Shown one piece after another: positions 30,837 through 40,568 of a stretch of 64,000 nt of DNA (position 1 is the stretch's first letter; each line of letters begins with the position of its first letter). Source of the DNA: Cladopsammia gracilis. Taxonomy: Eukaryota; Cnidaria; Anthozoa; Scleractinia; Dendrophylliidae. The stretch is taken from assembly GCA_022457155.1 (NCBI GenBank), contig JAJGOT010000021.1:2783001-2847000 (forward strand), in the 5' to 3' direction. A model generated the notes under the pieces. It ran no database searches. It was not told where the DNA came from and was given only the letters and a program-made list of their open reading frames with translations. The translations under genes were made by a program, and so were the position numbers.

Positions 30837-32603
30837 TTGGATAATGTGGTTGATTTCAAATTTGTTGTAAATAGATTTGTTAGTAATCATTTACCATTCG
30901 TTACAGCAAATCTTGATATGAACCATAATATAAGAAATTTAGAAATGCCAGTTTTAGAAAAAGATGCTGTTAACAAACAGTATGGAGACACGCATTATTT
31001 AAAGTTAGATGAAACAACTCATATGACGGGGGATCTTGACCTCAGAGGAAATAAATTAATTCAACCTGGAGAAATTGATATGGATCGAAAACTGATCACA
31101 AATATGGATACGGATGAAGATAACGATCTTTCTGCCGTCAATATGATCACTTTAAAAAAGTATCATCCTAATGCTCCAGCTCACACTCATGAAGTGACTA
31201 AAGATATTGATTTGAAGGAGATGTACAATATTGTCCAATCAAAACAACAAACATGGCATGATTTGGGAGCACATTATAACAATCTAGTTTCTTACAATGA
31301 TGTCAAAAATATATTCTTATCCCGTAAAGAGATGCTTCCTATGGAGAATTCAATTGATATGAACAACCACGTGATATATCATGTTCAAACCCCAACTGTA
31401 AGCGATATGGCTACGAATAAAGGTTATGTTGATACACATTTAAACGAAAAATTAGACAAAACGATTTCCAGCGATCTTGATATGCAAAGTTATAAAATTA
31501 CTAATTTAGCAACACCTAAACCAAATGAGAATAGCGCTGCCGTAAATGTTTCATTCTTCAACGCCGAACTCAATGATTCTAATACAAACTTGTATACACG
31601 AATAACAGACGATTATAAGAGTTATGTTAACAAGTCACACATAACTTCCTCTACTGCAGAAAAAGACGTTTTCAGATACCTGATGGAAGATGTGGACGAG
31701 AGCTCGTCGGAGAGTAATATTGTTGTTAATGGTGTTATCAATTTTGTATCCAGTCCACACAAAATCAATAAGAAAGCCTATGATATGACTCTTACGACAG
31801 ACAATAACGATGAGTTCAGGTCAAGGATAGGTTTTAATGCATACAAACTTCCTCAAGGTGAGTACACTATGGTGATCGAGTTTTTCGTTCCAGATAAAGC
31901 TCACATTAGTTCGACATCTGTCAATGTTGTCTCATCAGTTCTTAATATCGGACAGCAAACTACAAAGATATTCAACACTGAAGGATATACAAAAAGCATT
32001 GTTCATTTACATAAGTATCAGGTATCTCCACCTGAATATATTATGATAGATCTTCATGGAAGTATATCGAAAGGGAATACAAAGAAAGCACATCTAATCG
32101 TTTATGGTGTTCAAGGTCAAGTCTCAAGTGTTGATCCAGATGTATTTGATACTGTTTTTTTAATTGAAAATGGAAAAATGGTTATGGAGACCGATATTGA
32201 TATGAATGGTAGAAACCTAATTGGTTTACCAAAACTGAAAAATAAATTCATATTTTCAGGAAATTATACGAAAAATAAGAACAGTAATAATATCATATTC
32301 AACGGTTCATCATCATTTATTGCATTAATTAATTTGAAATTAGTAAAATTATGGTTGATGATATTGGACGATAAACCGCCTGAAGGATATGAAAAAATGT
32401 TTATATTAATTCATAACACTTCGTTCGCTCCACAGAATTGGGAAAAAACATCAAATAAAATTTTATACACTTTCAATATATCAACATCAGTTATCAATTT
32501 CAGGGAAGATGCAGACGTACAAATCAAATTGATATCATTTGATGATGATATTACATTTGCACCTTATAATTGCCATATCAGTGCACTTTTTGAAGAGTTT
32601 TAA
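30837..32603 (+). CDS. Fibre/spike-like protein with tail-fibre shaft repeats (588 aa)
   Basis: Probable host-attachment structural protein. A shaft-like motif (L/I-DM-x-N-x-I-x-N-L-x-P, then A-x-N-K-x-Y) recurs near residues 26-49, 66-104, 183-208, 218-245 and 458-475: examples LDMNHNIRNLEMP, IDMNNHVIYHVQTP, LDMQSYKITNLATP and IDMNGRNLIGLP. This pattern is known from trimeric phage tail fibres. Two longer non-repetitive blocks (~260-450 and 480-588) could be beta-rich head domains. The open frame starts only at TTG; an ATG at 30793 lies upstream but is separated by an A9 run where the frame differs. Function is inference; the repeats are seen. Confidence 0.65.
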   Translation: MDNVVDFKFVVNRFVSNHLPFVTANLDMNHNIRNLEMPVLEKDAVNKQYGDTHYLKLDETTHMTGDLDLRGNKLIQPGEIDMDRKLITNMDTDEDNDLSAVNMITLKKYHPNAPAHTHEVTKDIDLKEMYNIVQSKQQTWHDLGAHYNNLVSYNDVKNIFLSRKEMLPMENSIDMNNHVIYHVQTPTVSDMATNKGYVDTHLNEKLDKTISSDLDMQSYKITNLATPKPNENSAAVNVSFFNAELNDSNTNLYTRITDDYKSYVNKSHITSSTAEKDVFRYLMEDVDESSSESNIVVNGVINFVSSPHKINKKAYDMTLTTDNNDEFRSRIGFNAYKLPQGEYTMVIEFFVPDKAHISSTSVNVVSSVLNIGQQTTKIFNTEGYTKSIVHLHKYQVSPPEYIMIDLHGSISKGNTKKAHLIVYGVQGQVSSVDPDVFDTVFLIENGKMVMETDIDMNGRNLIGLPKLKNKFIFSGNYTKNKNSNNIIFNGSSSFIALINLKLVKLWLMILDDKPPEGYEKMFILIHNTSFAPQNWEKTSNKILYTFNISTSVINFREDADVQIKLISFDDDITFAPYNCHISALFEEF

Positions 32604-32607
32604 TATA

Positions 32608-32655
32608 ATAACTAAAACCGGCATCTTCAATTTTAATCACATAGGAAAAACATAC
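32608..32655 (+). pseudogene. Duplicated 5' end of the membrane-protein gene (fragment)
   Basis: ACTAAAACCGGCATCTTC and what follows encode TKTGIFNFNHIGK, a close match to the first residues of the gene at 33131 (TKTDIFNFNHIDK). The preceding AATATAATA leader is also shared. The rest of the paralogue is not recognisable. Confidence 0.55.
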
Positions 32656-32705
32656 ACCATATTTTTATATATAAAAGCTACATTTAATATAATCAATAAA
32701 TATAC

Positions 32706-33107
32706 ATGCCGAATTTGTAGCAAGCTATTAATTTTTGTAATAAATTTTTCACAACCCAAAAAAACCTACATCCTAATACTAAAGATGAAATATTAAAATC
32801 GGCTTTAATATATCAATTTTTGTATGTAAACTATTTGAATGAGCCAATATCGTTTAACCAAATATTAGAAAAACACCCTGACATTGGATTAATAGGACCA
32901 GGTTCTTGTACTCTAAATACCAATTATCATTTTTTAATTAAACATGCTATTTTTCATGATGCATTTGGAAGATTTTATAATGACTATGAAAAGGGGCCTG
33001 GGTACACATATTGCTGCCTTTCATTGCCTAAGAAAATAAAAAGATCTCCAATAATGGGCCAAATAAGTGGTGTATTATATTGTCTTCTTTCAAATCCTAA
33101 AATATAA
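32706..33107 (+). pseudogene. Polinton protein of unknown function with TAG at codon 5
   Basis: ATG 32706 reads four codons, then TAG (32718-32720), then 128 codons without interruption. Recognisable features: a helical start (DEILKSALIYQFLYVNYL), GLIGPGSCTLNTNYHF, KHAIFHDAFGRFYNDYEKG and a C-terminal Lys/Ile segment. The His-Asp and Cys residues are suggestive but no family is assigned. Without the stop it would be a 133-aa protein. It lies between the fibre and membrane-protein genes, same direction. Confidence 0.55.
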
Positions 33108-33130
33108 TTATTATCCAAATATATAATATA

Positions 33131-33615
33131 ATGACTAAAACAGATATATTCAATTTCAACCATATTGATAAAAACATCAGCCAAGAAAAATTATCTGAAA
33201 TCAAAGCATTGTATAAATTTTATCATAAACGCTTTTGGTGCTATAAGAAGGCTTTCAAATATTTCAAGAGATTGAATTTAGCTATGAATTTAACATCAGT
33301 TTCTTTAGTAGCCACTAGTACAATAGCTGGTTCAATTACATTAAACCCTATTATTTTAGGAGTAATTAGTGGTAGTGGTTTATTGCTGAATACATACAGT
33401 GAAATTAAGAATTATAAAAAGAAAATCGAAATGTCTTATTTTGCATACAAAACATATCAAAAAGTATTAGTTGATTTACGCTCATGTCTCAGAGGAAATC
33501 AATTCAACCAAACTGTTTTCATCAATGAAATGAGACAGATGAAATTATCATCGATCTTTGTCCTCTTGCTGATAAATTCGAGAAACAGTATGATAAAAAA
33601 TTCACTTCCGAGTAA
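33131..33615 (+). pseudogene. Two-span membrane protein, frameshift near the C-terminus
   Basis: ATG 33131, preceded by TATCCAAATATATAAT (one mismatch from the shared motif). A basic/aromatic N-terminal region leads to two hydrophobic spans (~50-72 and ~74-92: MNLTSVSLVATSTIAGSI, NPIILGVISGSGLLL), then a Lys-rich helix. Around 33520-33530 the sense moves to another frame, which reads IDLCPLADKFEKQYDKKF to TAA at 33613. Helix - two spans - coil is compatible with a virion or host-membrane protein; function unknown. A duplicated 5' fragment lies at 32608. Confidence 0.6.
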
Positions 33616-33711
33616 ACTTTACCATAAATGTTTATTTTGTTACTCATTCAAAGGGGTTTTCCCCTTTACATGACGTATGACTTCCTGTTTTTCTGAGAAT
33701 CACGCAACAGG

Positions 33712-34267
33712 TCACCTTTTAATAATTTTGTTGATATCATTCTTTATCAATTCATAAACATGTTTCCACCAAGTCTCATAGAATTTTAATGTCTTCATTG
33801 ACTTCGTTACTTTAATACTCTTGTATGGAAGCTCAAGCATCCTAAATAATTGCTTGATAACAAATTTAATACTAATCATCCGTTTACGGTTATTGTTAAC
33901 CTGCGATAAAAGCGAATATTCTCAGGATTTTCTCTCTATTATCATTACTGATTTGTACATGATTCTGTTGTGCTATATCATTGACAACGTTTAAAATATG
34001 ATATTTTCTTATATACACACTCTTTCTCGTCATTTTATATTTGTTATCATGGAAATCAATATATGGAGCTTGTAAATCATATCCATTAACAACACCACAA
34101 TTTTTACAAACATTCATTCCATTTACATTTTCCATATCCTGTTCACTACAACATGACTCGACCACTCTCGCACTATTATCAACTTCTGCTAATTGCTGAT
34201 CACAAAAGGGACAAGTTAACTCTCCCATATTCTCGAATTCATCATGAATTTCCAAATTACAATTCAT
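33712..34267 (-). pseudogene. Zinc-ribbon protein, VLTF3/TFIIB-like late transcription factor candidate, one frameshift
   Basis: ATG 34267. The N-terminus carries a CPFCDQQ pair, CCSEQD and CKNCGVVNGYD (Cys-x2-Cys pairs forming a ribbon), then YKMTRKSVYIRKYHILNVVN. At ~33905 the sense changes frame, and the C-terminal half (RKRMISIKFVIKQLF, ELPYKSIKVTKSMKTLKFYE) runs to TGA at 33712. Zinc ribbon followed by two helical segments resembles VLTF3-like factors of large DNA viruses; the match is from memory and moderate. It is the only leftward gene at the right end, ~130 bp from the terminal repeat. Confidence 0.6.
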
Positions 34268-34400
34268 TCTATACTATTATATGAGATTATATTTTTATGT
34301 GACTAACATGCAAATCTTGTTTTGCTTGAAAAAGGTTTTTTCCCTTCCCCAATGGAAACAAAAGAGAACAATGGCAAGTGGATTTTGCATCATACACCAT

Positions 34401-34784
34401 TTGATTGGTTGAGGGAAATCATACGACTGTCTCATGACCTTGAAACGTAATATTATGACTCATTTTCCTGGGGGAACCCCCTATTGTATGATATCATCGA
34501 CTTCCTGTGTTTCCGAGAATTGTGTCACGCAAAGGATTCGATTATGTGGAATCACGCAATGAAATAAACGCATCATTTTGTTTTTATTAACATATAGTTT
34601 AATTATTTTATGGAAACATATAGTTTAATTATTTTATGGAAACATATAGTTTTCCAAAAACTGGTTTACATTAAATGGAAACAAAAAACTGGTTACCATC
34701 ATATGGAAAGTAGTATAGGGTTGGGTTGGTATCAGATCAAAAAAATATTTTTTTTGATCTGGTGCCCCCAACTCTAATACTACT
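34401..34784 (-). repeat. Right terminal inverted repeat of the Polinton
   Basis: Complement of the left repeat. The inner boundary is near the CAACCAATCAAA motif shared by both sides. It carries the same terminal palindrome and tandem AACTATATGTTTCC units. A diverged partial relative of the inner part (CTTCCTGTTTTTCTGAGAAT) also occurs at ~33680-33705. Confidence 0.97.
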
Positions 34785-34790
34785 TACCAG
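34785..34790. repeat. Right target-site duplication of the Polinton (TACCAG)
   Basis: Partner of 9821-9826, adjoining the CTACT end of the right inverted repeat. Confidence 0.8.
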
Positions 34791-35282
34791 TACCGGCAGT
34801 GAAGAGAAAAGCGCCATATATGGCCCTCCTTGAAGAAATTGTGGATAGCAGCCCTTGTAAAGCTAGAAAATGAAGGGCCAATGTAATACAAGAATGCTTT
34901 CAGTTAGTTTTTCATGTAAGAAGACTAAAGAAGCCCTGTGTGGTTAGCCTAGTGGCATAGGTGTGGTCCCATACAGCTTGTAATTAATGTTCTATATCGT
35001 TTTATACTAAGAAGTTCGGAAGTAGCCTGCCTCAATTTGTCTGGGCATGAATTTTTTCCGTCTTGAGGTTGTGCAAGAATATTTTTCGGGATTGTTCGAC
35101 ACTTTGTTTTCTTTGGCACACTGTGCATGAAACAGCAAGATTGACCAGAACTTTTCTCCCCAGGGAGCAAAGTTTTTTCCCAAATTCCAGTGCGCTGCGC
35201 GTCACGCAATCTCTTTTTAACACATTGAGGAATGCTATTTGGCCACTATTGTTTTAACAAATTTGGAGTACAAGGCTCAGAT
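34785..35282. mobile_element. Long-TIR DNA transposon copy 2, right part (truncated)
   Basis: From TACCAGTACCGGCAGTGAAG onward the sequence matches copy 1 from ~3900. It continues into the right inverted repeat but stops at ~35282 (GGCTCAGATG), where a fold-back element begins. The outer ~450 bp of the repeat arm are missing. Confidence 0.85.
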
Positions 35283-36155
35283 GTACAATAGGCCATTTGC
35301 ACGATTGTAGTCAATGACTACAATCGTGAATGCAATACAATAGTCAATGACTACAATCGTGCAAATGGCCTATTGTATTAACGATGATCGGTGATTCCCA
35401 AGTGGCAAATAATCTCAGAATGCGGCAACTTTGAATAATTTACGGAACATGAGGGGTTTTCAAAGCATTTAGAAAATGGAAGACTGAAGTAGCAAACTTG
35501 ACGACACATGAAACTAGGCAAGGCCGTGTGTACATATACTGAATGTTATCATACTTAAAAATACCACAAAACAAATCGGTAGTTTTTTCACGAGTCGAAC
35601 AAACTTGAATTTCTTGAAATTCATAAATTACGCACTATAAACATCTTGTTCTTTCTTTGCTTATAGTTTTTGCTGGGAACTTCCGATCTTTTCCGGTTAT
35701 TCAGCAAAGTTTTCGGTTGCATCAAGCTTTCAAGTAAGAGGGTGTGACCGTAGCCTTATTTTAGCGTTCTTGCAACAGCTGAGGCAAATACGCAAGCATA
35801 ACATTTGGAAGCTTAAATTTAGCATTCGACTGTGCAGTAATTTCTGTCCAGCCAATTTTGTGGAAAATTGCTTACAGTAAAGCTTGAAGTCTTGGAACTT
35901 ATTGAGCTTAATGAGAAAAATCTGTCGTCGTTTTATGAAAATATTCGCGTTTTCTTAACAAACGGGGCTTTCTAAAAACGCTGGTAACTTTTAATCGGTT
36001 ATCTTATATGCACTAAAATTCAAAGTCCTGTATAATTTAAAGACTCCTTTATCGGCCTATCAAAACTTACAAAAATCGGTTAACTATTACATGCCGAAAA
36101 TTTGATTTATAAAAGGGAACCTCCACGCCATTAAATAGCCGCAGGCCACCTTAAA
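35283..36155. mobile_element. Fold-back element, copy 2 (hinge and one arm)
   Basis: The palindromic hinge (35283-35380) is nearly identical to 6404-6480. The arm from there to GGTGGCCTG...TTAA (36150) is complementary to 5605-6400 and longer than the right arm of copy 1. The left arm is absent. Confidence 0.75.
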
Positions 36156-37370
36156 GGTTCATCGTCACTTACCGAGATTCATTGCGGGAGTTCTAGAAAT
36201 TCCGAGGCCACGAACTTCCGTTTTGTGTCGGAAAAGTTTGATTCCTAAAAAAATCCGTTTACATCGGGGAATCTGTATCGTCTTTTAACTTCAAGATCAT
36301 TTCTTTCAAATATTTAGTTCATATTCAAGGCATTGCATCTTGTTTTTGTCTGTTTTCTTTTATTTTCCATCGTTACTGATACGTTTTCTAAGCAACTCCG
36401 CCGCAGCCTCGAGGCCGGCTGTCAAGAAACGAGAACCTTCAGAACGTTTGGCTCAGAAATTCGGTCGTCCATAGAAAGAAAATAGGTATATTAGATAGCC
36501 TGCTAGTTAATATTTATCTTCGAATCTTTTCATTGTAATTTTTTAGTACATTCGTTTTCCAGATACTGTGAGTTGACATTTGAATCTTAACATCGACCAG
36601 AATGAATAATTTTCCCCTGGAGATGTAAACAACAGAAATAGCTCAAACTTCTCGGCTCGCCGGCGGAGTCGTTTTTGCCAGCAACTATGTGAAATATTCC
36701 GTGGAAGTTGAAGGAGGTTTTCCCCGTCCCTAGCCGTCGAATTTTTTTCGATGCAAACTTCTGAAGCCGATAAAACGTCCTCCGCCAGCGGAGCTCATTA
36801 ATTATGCCCGATGCAAATCAGCCCTACGCCAACAGAACAGCCCACAAAATACAAACACTTCTCGGCTCGCTGGAGGTTTCGTTTTAAGCGACATCGACCT
36901 TACACTTTCGGTAAAAATAGCAGGAGGTTTACCGCGTCTCACAACGTGAAAATGTCACTGATCAGTAGGATAAGATGCAACTTTTGGCAAAGTTTAAAAA
37001 AACTCTGCAGGTGGGGTTCAGAGCCATCTTAAATTTTTCGAAATTTAAAAAGCTTAACGGAAAGAACATACGTGACATGCTGACGTAATAATCAGATATG
37101 GAGCTATAAAGCTAAACTAAACTAAGCCAAACAATTTATCACGTAAATTTAACTAGGCTATTAATAGTAGGCTTGAATTTAGAAATCCAATAGCTTTCTC
37201 TTGCTCTTCTAATGTCTTGATTAGGATTTCTAACTTTTTCAATGACGGTTAATTTTAAATGTTTAACCCCACAGTTTTTGAAGTGTCTGACAGTGGGAAT
37301 GTTCTTATGACCTGCGTTTATGTCGCTGCGATGTTGGTTTGTACGGCGATGAACGGGTTTTTTTTTTCAG
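36156..37370. other. Intergenic, diverged tandem duplication only
   Basis: Two diverged units at ~36640-36735 and ~36846-36945 share CTTCTCGGCTCGC and a GGAGGTTT segment. No gene or clear element boundary otherwise. Confidence 0.5.
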
Positions 37371-37376
37371 ATGCTC

Positions 37377-37412
37377 CTGATGAAGACCGTTATGGTCGAA
37401 ACGTCGAGCGAA
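37377..37412 (+). ncRNA. Hammerhead-like core (CTGATGA, stem, GAAAC)
   Basis: CTGATGA is followed by a GACC/GGTC stem with loop GTTAT and then GAAAC. These are the conserved hammerhead ribozyme core parts, which are known to be scattered in Penelope-like elements. Stems I and III are not convincing here, so it may be an inactive relic. Confidence 0.3.
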
Positions 37413-37575
37413 TAAACCAGCAAAGCTACATTGGAGTTGGACTCTCGACCCTCACATTTTCGGTTTTATTTACGATTATTTCAAGTGTCCACGATCGCTT
37501 TAGTGATCCTCCAGCAAGCATTTTACGGTGGTTAAGGATTTGCATTGTTTGCAAGACCCCTCACAAGTTCTACGG

Positions 37576-37576
<1 letters not shown>

Positions 37577-37607
<31 letters not shown>
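37577..37607. repeat. (TA)n microsatellite
   Basis: About 15 TA units, just before the TTACCCTTACCAAAC inverted-repeat terminus at 37616. Confidence 0.9.
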
Positions 37608-37610
<3 letters not shown>

Positions 37611-37615
37611 ACAAA

Positions 37616-38260
37616 TTACCCTTACCAAACCAAGTGTATTTTAAAAGTGATTTAAAGGTACTTTTAATGTATTTGAACGATTTGAACTATATTTTGAGCT
37701 CATCATGGTGTATTTTTATTATATTTTAACAAAAATTCTAAAATAGTGGTAAGAGCTTGAAATGTATTTGAGGTGTAGTTAAATGCTATTTAATAAACCG
37801 AATAGGCTTTTCCATGTATTTGTAAGCTATTTGTCGCCAAAACTACATTTCAAATAGAGTATTTGAACACTATTTTGACAACATGACTGCCGAAGTGTTA
37901 CTCTAAATTGTTTTAAATAGACTATTTGAACACTGTTTGGAAAAAAATCATAAAATGTTGTCGATTTATAATGTAGTTGTAACAAGTAAAACATAAAAAT
38001 ACGTTTTAAATATGATGTTTAAATACTATTTGAAATGGACATTCATTACTACGCTTCTAAACAGCTCATAAATAGTCTATTTAAAACATGTTTGAAGTTG
38101 AATTCACAAGTCACAGCTATTTGAAAGGCGATTTTAAAATTCTGAAACCAGGAGCTGTTTCCAAACAGACTTTAAACAAACTATTTTCTTAGTATTTTGA
38201 GAGAAAAACACTTTGTTACAGGTATGTACACAAAATATATTTAAAGTTCACCTCCCCCTC
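37616..38260. repeat. Left member of a distant inverted pair (TTACCCTTACCAAAC end)
   Basis: It starts TTACCCTTACCAAAC and continues as AT-rich sequence with recurring ATTTGAACACTATTT-like and TTTAAAAT words. The mirror image lies at 49390-50335. No coding sequence. Confidence 0.55.
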
Positions 38261-38382
38261 CATAAGTCAGTAAAACTGTTTTAAACGTTGTGACAAACTC
38301 ACAGAACAAAATAAGAGCTATATCGGTTTTCCAGCAATGAAAATTTATAGAGTTTTATAGACACATACCCGTAGCCAACCTC

Positions 38383-38403
38383 CCCCCCCCCCCCCCCCCC
38401 CCC
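38383..38403. repeat. Poly-C tract
   Basis: 21 consecutive C. Confidence 0.95.
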
Positions 38404-39152
38404 GATTCGATCCTTTACTACAGAATCCGGTGCTTCTATTCGTTATGGTGGTCTTTGCAAATACAGTTCCTTGTTTATCATCATGACAGTATATACGGAG
38501 GCCGAAGTTAATTATCAACCTCACACGCCGACTTGCGGGCCGGGACTTGAACCGGAATTGAATAGCAAGGCGATATCGAATGGCGCGTCAAAATACATTT
38601 TACTTTACATTTATCCCAACATATTCATTTTCTGAAAAGGTATTATTAAATGCAGTAGCTCGCTGTCAAATCAAACCATGGTATAGTTCCTCGCTTAACA
38701 CTGGATTCAGTAATAATATCGATGTGTCCGAACGCGTTGTAGATCGTTGTAGATTATTCTGCGAAATGCAAATACCTGAGTGACCTCAGCGTATGTTGTA
38801 TTCTATTTCGCTCTATAAAGCTTGTGTTTAGAGTAGCGAGGCCTATCGCTCGTATATATTTAGCTTACATGTAAGCTATATACGAGAGCACACATTATTT
38901 TGTAAACAGACAATTTATGGAGCGCTCCGAAAAGGAAACATTAAGTTATACACGAATGATAATTACAGTAAAGTCTCTTCTTAAGAATGAAAAGCCATAC
39001 CTTATATCTGTTTTGGGCCCTCTTATCATGGAATCCTGCACTTTTTCACTTGAAGAACGAGGAATTCAGTCCTACCAAAAGCATTGTGAAATTCCCGCTC
39101 AGTCTCGCGCGCTAATCTCGTTCCCAGTGTCCTCTCTATCCAGCGTCACATA

Positions 39153-39174
39153 TCACGTGAGATATCTCACGTGA
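39153..39174. promoter_or_regulatory. 22-bp perfect palindrome with two TCACGTGA sites
   Basis: Two TCACGTGA octamers (E-box; also the CLEAR/M-box sequence bound by TFEB/MITF-type bHLH factors) flank a GATATC centre. It lies ~160 bp upstream of a good splice donor (GTGAGT at 39338), which suggests a host promoter and untranslated first exon. Confidence 0.45.
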
Positions 39175-39337
39175 GCACAAACAAAGATCGTTTGAATTTT
39201 GTGCGCGGCCATTATAGCAACCGTTTAGAGATTTCGATTTTGTGGACGTTGTTTTATCCAAGAATGGGCTTATCAACAATTTATCAGCAGAAGAGATAAA
39301 TATCTGAGACGACAGTCTACATCGGGACGTTTCAAAT
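39175..39337 (+). other. Candidate untranslated first exon
   Basis: Sequence between the TCACGTGA pair and the donor GTGAGT at 39338. No coding signal is needed for this reading. Transcription start and extent unknown. Confidence 0.25.
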
Positions 39338-39339
39338 GT

Positions 39340-40568
39340 GAGTACAATCATTTGTTTAATCATTTTAGTCATGTACGAAGCTTGATGTGGCGTTCGATTG
39401 AACGTATTCCGGAATATTAAGAACATGAAAGCTGTCGAATTATAACCATGTTTTGCCAGATTTACATGTGTATAGTGCAAATGTGTCTCAACAAACTATA
39501 AAGAAAGCGCTGTAGTGTTTATTTTTATTCCGGAATGCGGTTATTTAGTTAATCGAACGAAGCATATAGCGTACGGTAAGCTACATGTAAGAGATTAAAA
39601 ACTGTAACGCTTCGACTTTATGCAATGTACGATTAGAAGACATGACTTGACAACAGTGAGTGGTTTAGTTTTATTATATAGTTTGTTGGGGTGAAACAGC
39701 ATTCGTTCTCCTGCCAAATTAAATTCAAAATATATTAACCTCGATCGGTCCTCGATAGTACATGCAATTTATTATAAAATGAGACTACATTCGATATTTG
39801 TCTTGGTACAATTTAAGCTTAACTTACATGAAAGTTAAAACATTTCGGTTTTTGCTTTGAAATTAACTGGTCATGATAGAGATTACATGTATGAGCTCCA
39901 GAATTTACGTTTAACATACAATCGTCATAAAACGCTGAGACTTGAATAGATCGAAGCTTGTACATGAAAGATCATCTGTAGTCTTGCTTCGTTTTGATGT
40001 TTCAGATTTAAAAGAAAGTAAAAACATTACTTGACAAAATGTTGTGTTTACACTTAAACGTTTACCAAGGTTTCAATTTCCTGAGTTCAAGTTGCTTTAC
40101 CTTTGCTAGTACTAGAATCACCAGTGCAACAAATTGAATTGGCTTGAATTTCTAAAAACATGCCTGCTATTAGAAGTGAAGCGGTGGCTTTCGTGTTCAT
40201 TGCCTTTTATTTTCTAGTTCTTGAGCGGCAAACAGTAGCCTTGAGATTTCAGCAGCTGTTAACTGCTACAGCACCTCACTAAACTGAAGGGAAAATGGAT
40301 AATTTTAACTCAAATTGCATTATGAAATACAAGGCCTGTTAGACATGCATGGCCATGGCCAATGTACCTTTCAGATTGTCTGCCATAAGGATCAAAGGCT
40401 TTACCAGGATTGTTTTGTGAAGGATTATTTTGTACCACAGCTACAATGTAAAAAGCTGTGAACATGCAGTCAAATAAAGTGATCTGAACACCGCAGGAAG
40501 TGAAATACATGTAGTATGCACTCCAAGGGGATGTATTTGTCATTTTGACCTCGGTTACTGACCTAAAT
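39340..40568. other. Intergenic or intronic, no gene seen
   Basis: AT-rich sequence without coding or repeat structure beyond scattered TACATGTA octamers. Confidence 0.5.

Larger units (their letters stand above)
9827..34784. mobile_element. Polinton/Maverick (polintovirus-type) element, ~25 kb, decayed
   Basis: Three independent lines agree. (1) Inverted terminal repeats of ~380 bp begin AGTAATATTAGAG and end in the complement, flanked by a 6-bp duplication. (2) The gene set is diagnostic: protein-primed polymerase B, retroviral-type integrase, hexon-like and penton-like capsid proteins, packaging ATPase and adenain-type protease. (3) The element splits a transposon whose intact form is present elsewhere in the window. 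About 7 kb (14696-21660) is a later insertion, so the element proper is ~18 kb, inside the usual Polinton range. Many genes contain stops or frameshifts, so this copy cannot be functional, although integrase, ATPase, penton and several small ORFs remain open. Confidence 0.97.

Noticed and set aside
10386..33107. Stop-codon reassignment explaining the in-frame stops
   Set aside because: TGA, TAA and TAG all occur as internal stops, and other genes terminate normally with the same codons.
9827..34784. Integrated bacteriophage (because of fibre-like and ATPase genes)
   Set aside because: The integrase with chromodomain, terminal repeats, double-jelly-roll capsid and adenain protease define a eukaryotic Polinton.
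37259..37729. 156-aa ORF as a host gene
   Set aside because: Its middle is the hammerhead-like block and its end runs through the TA microsatellite. No domain and no splice support.
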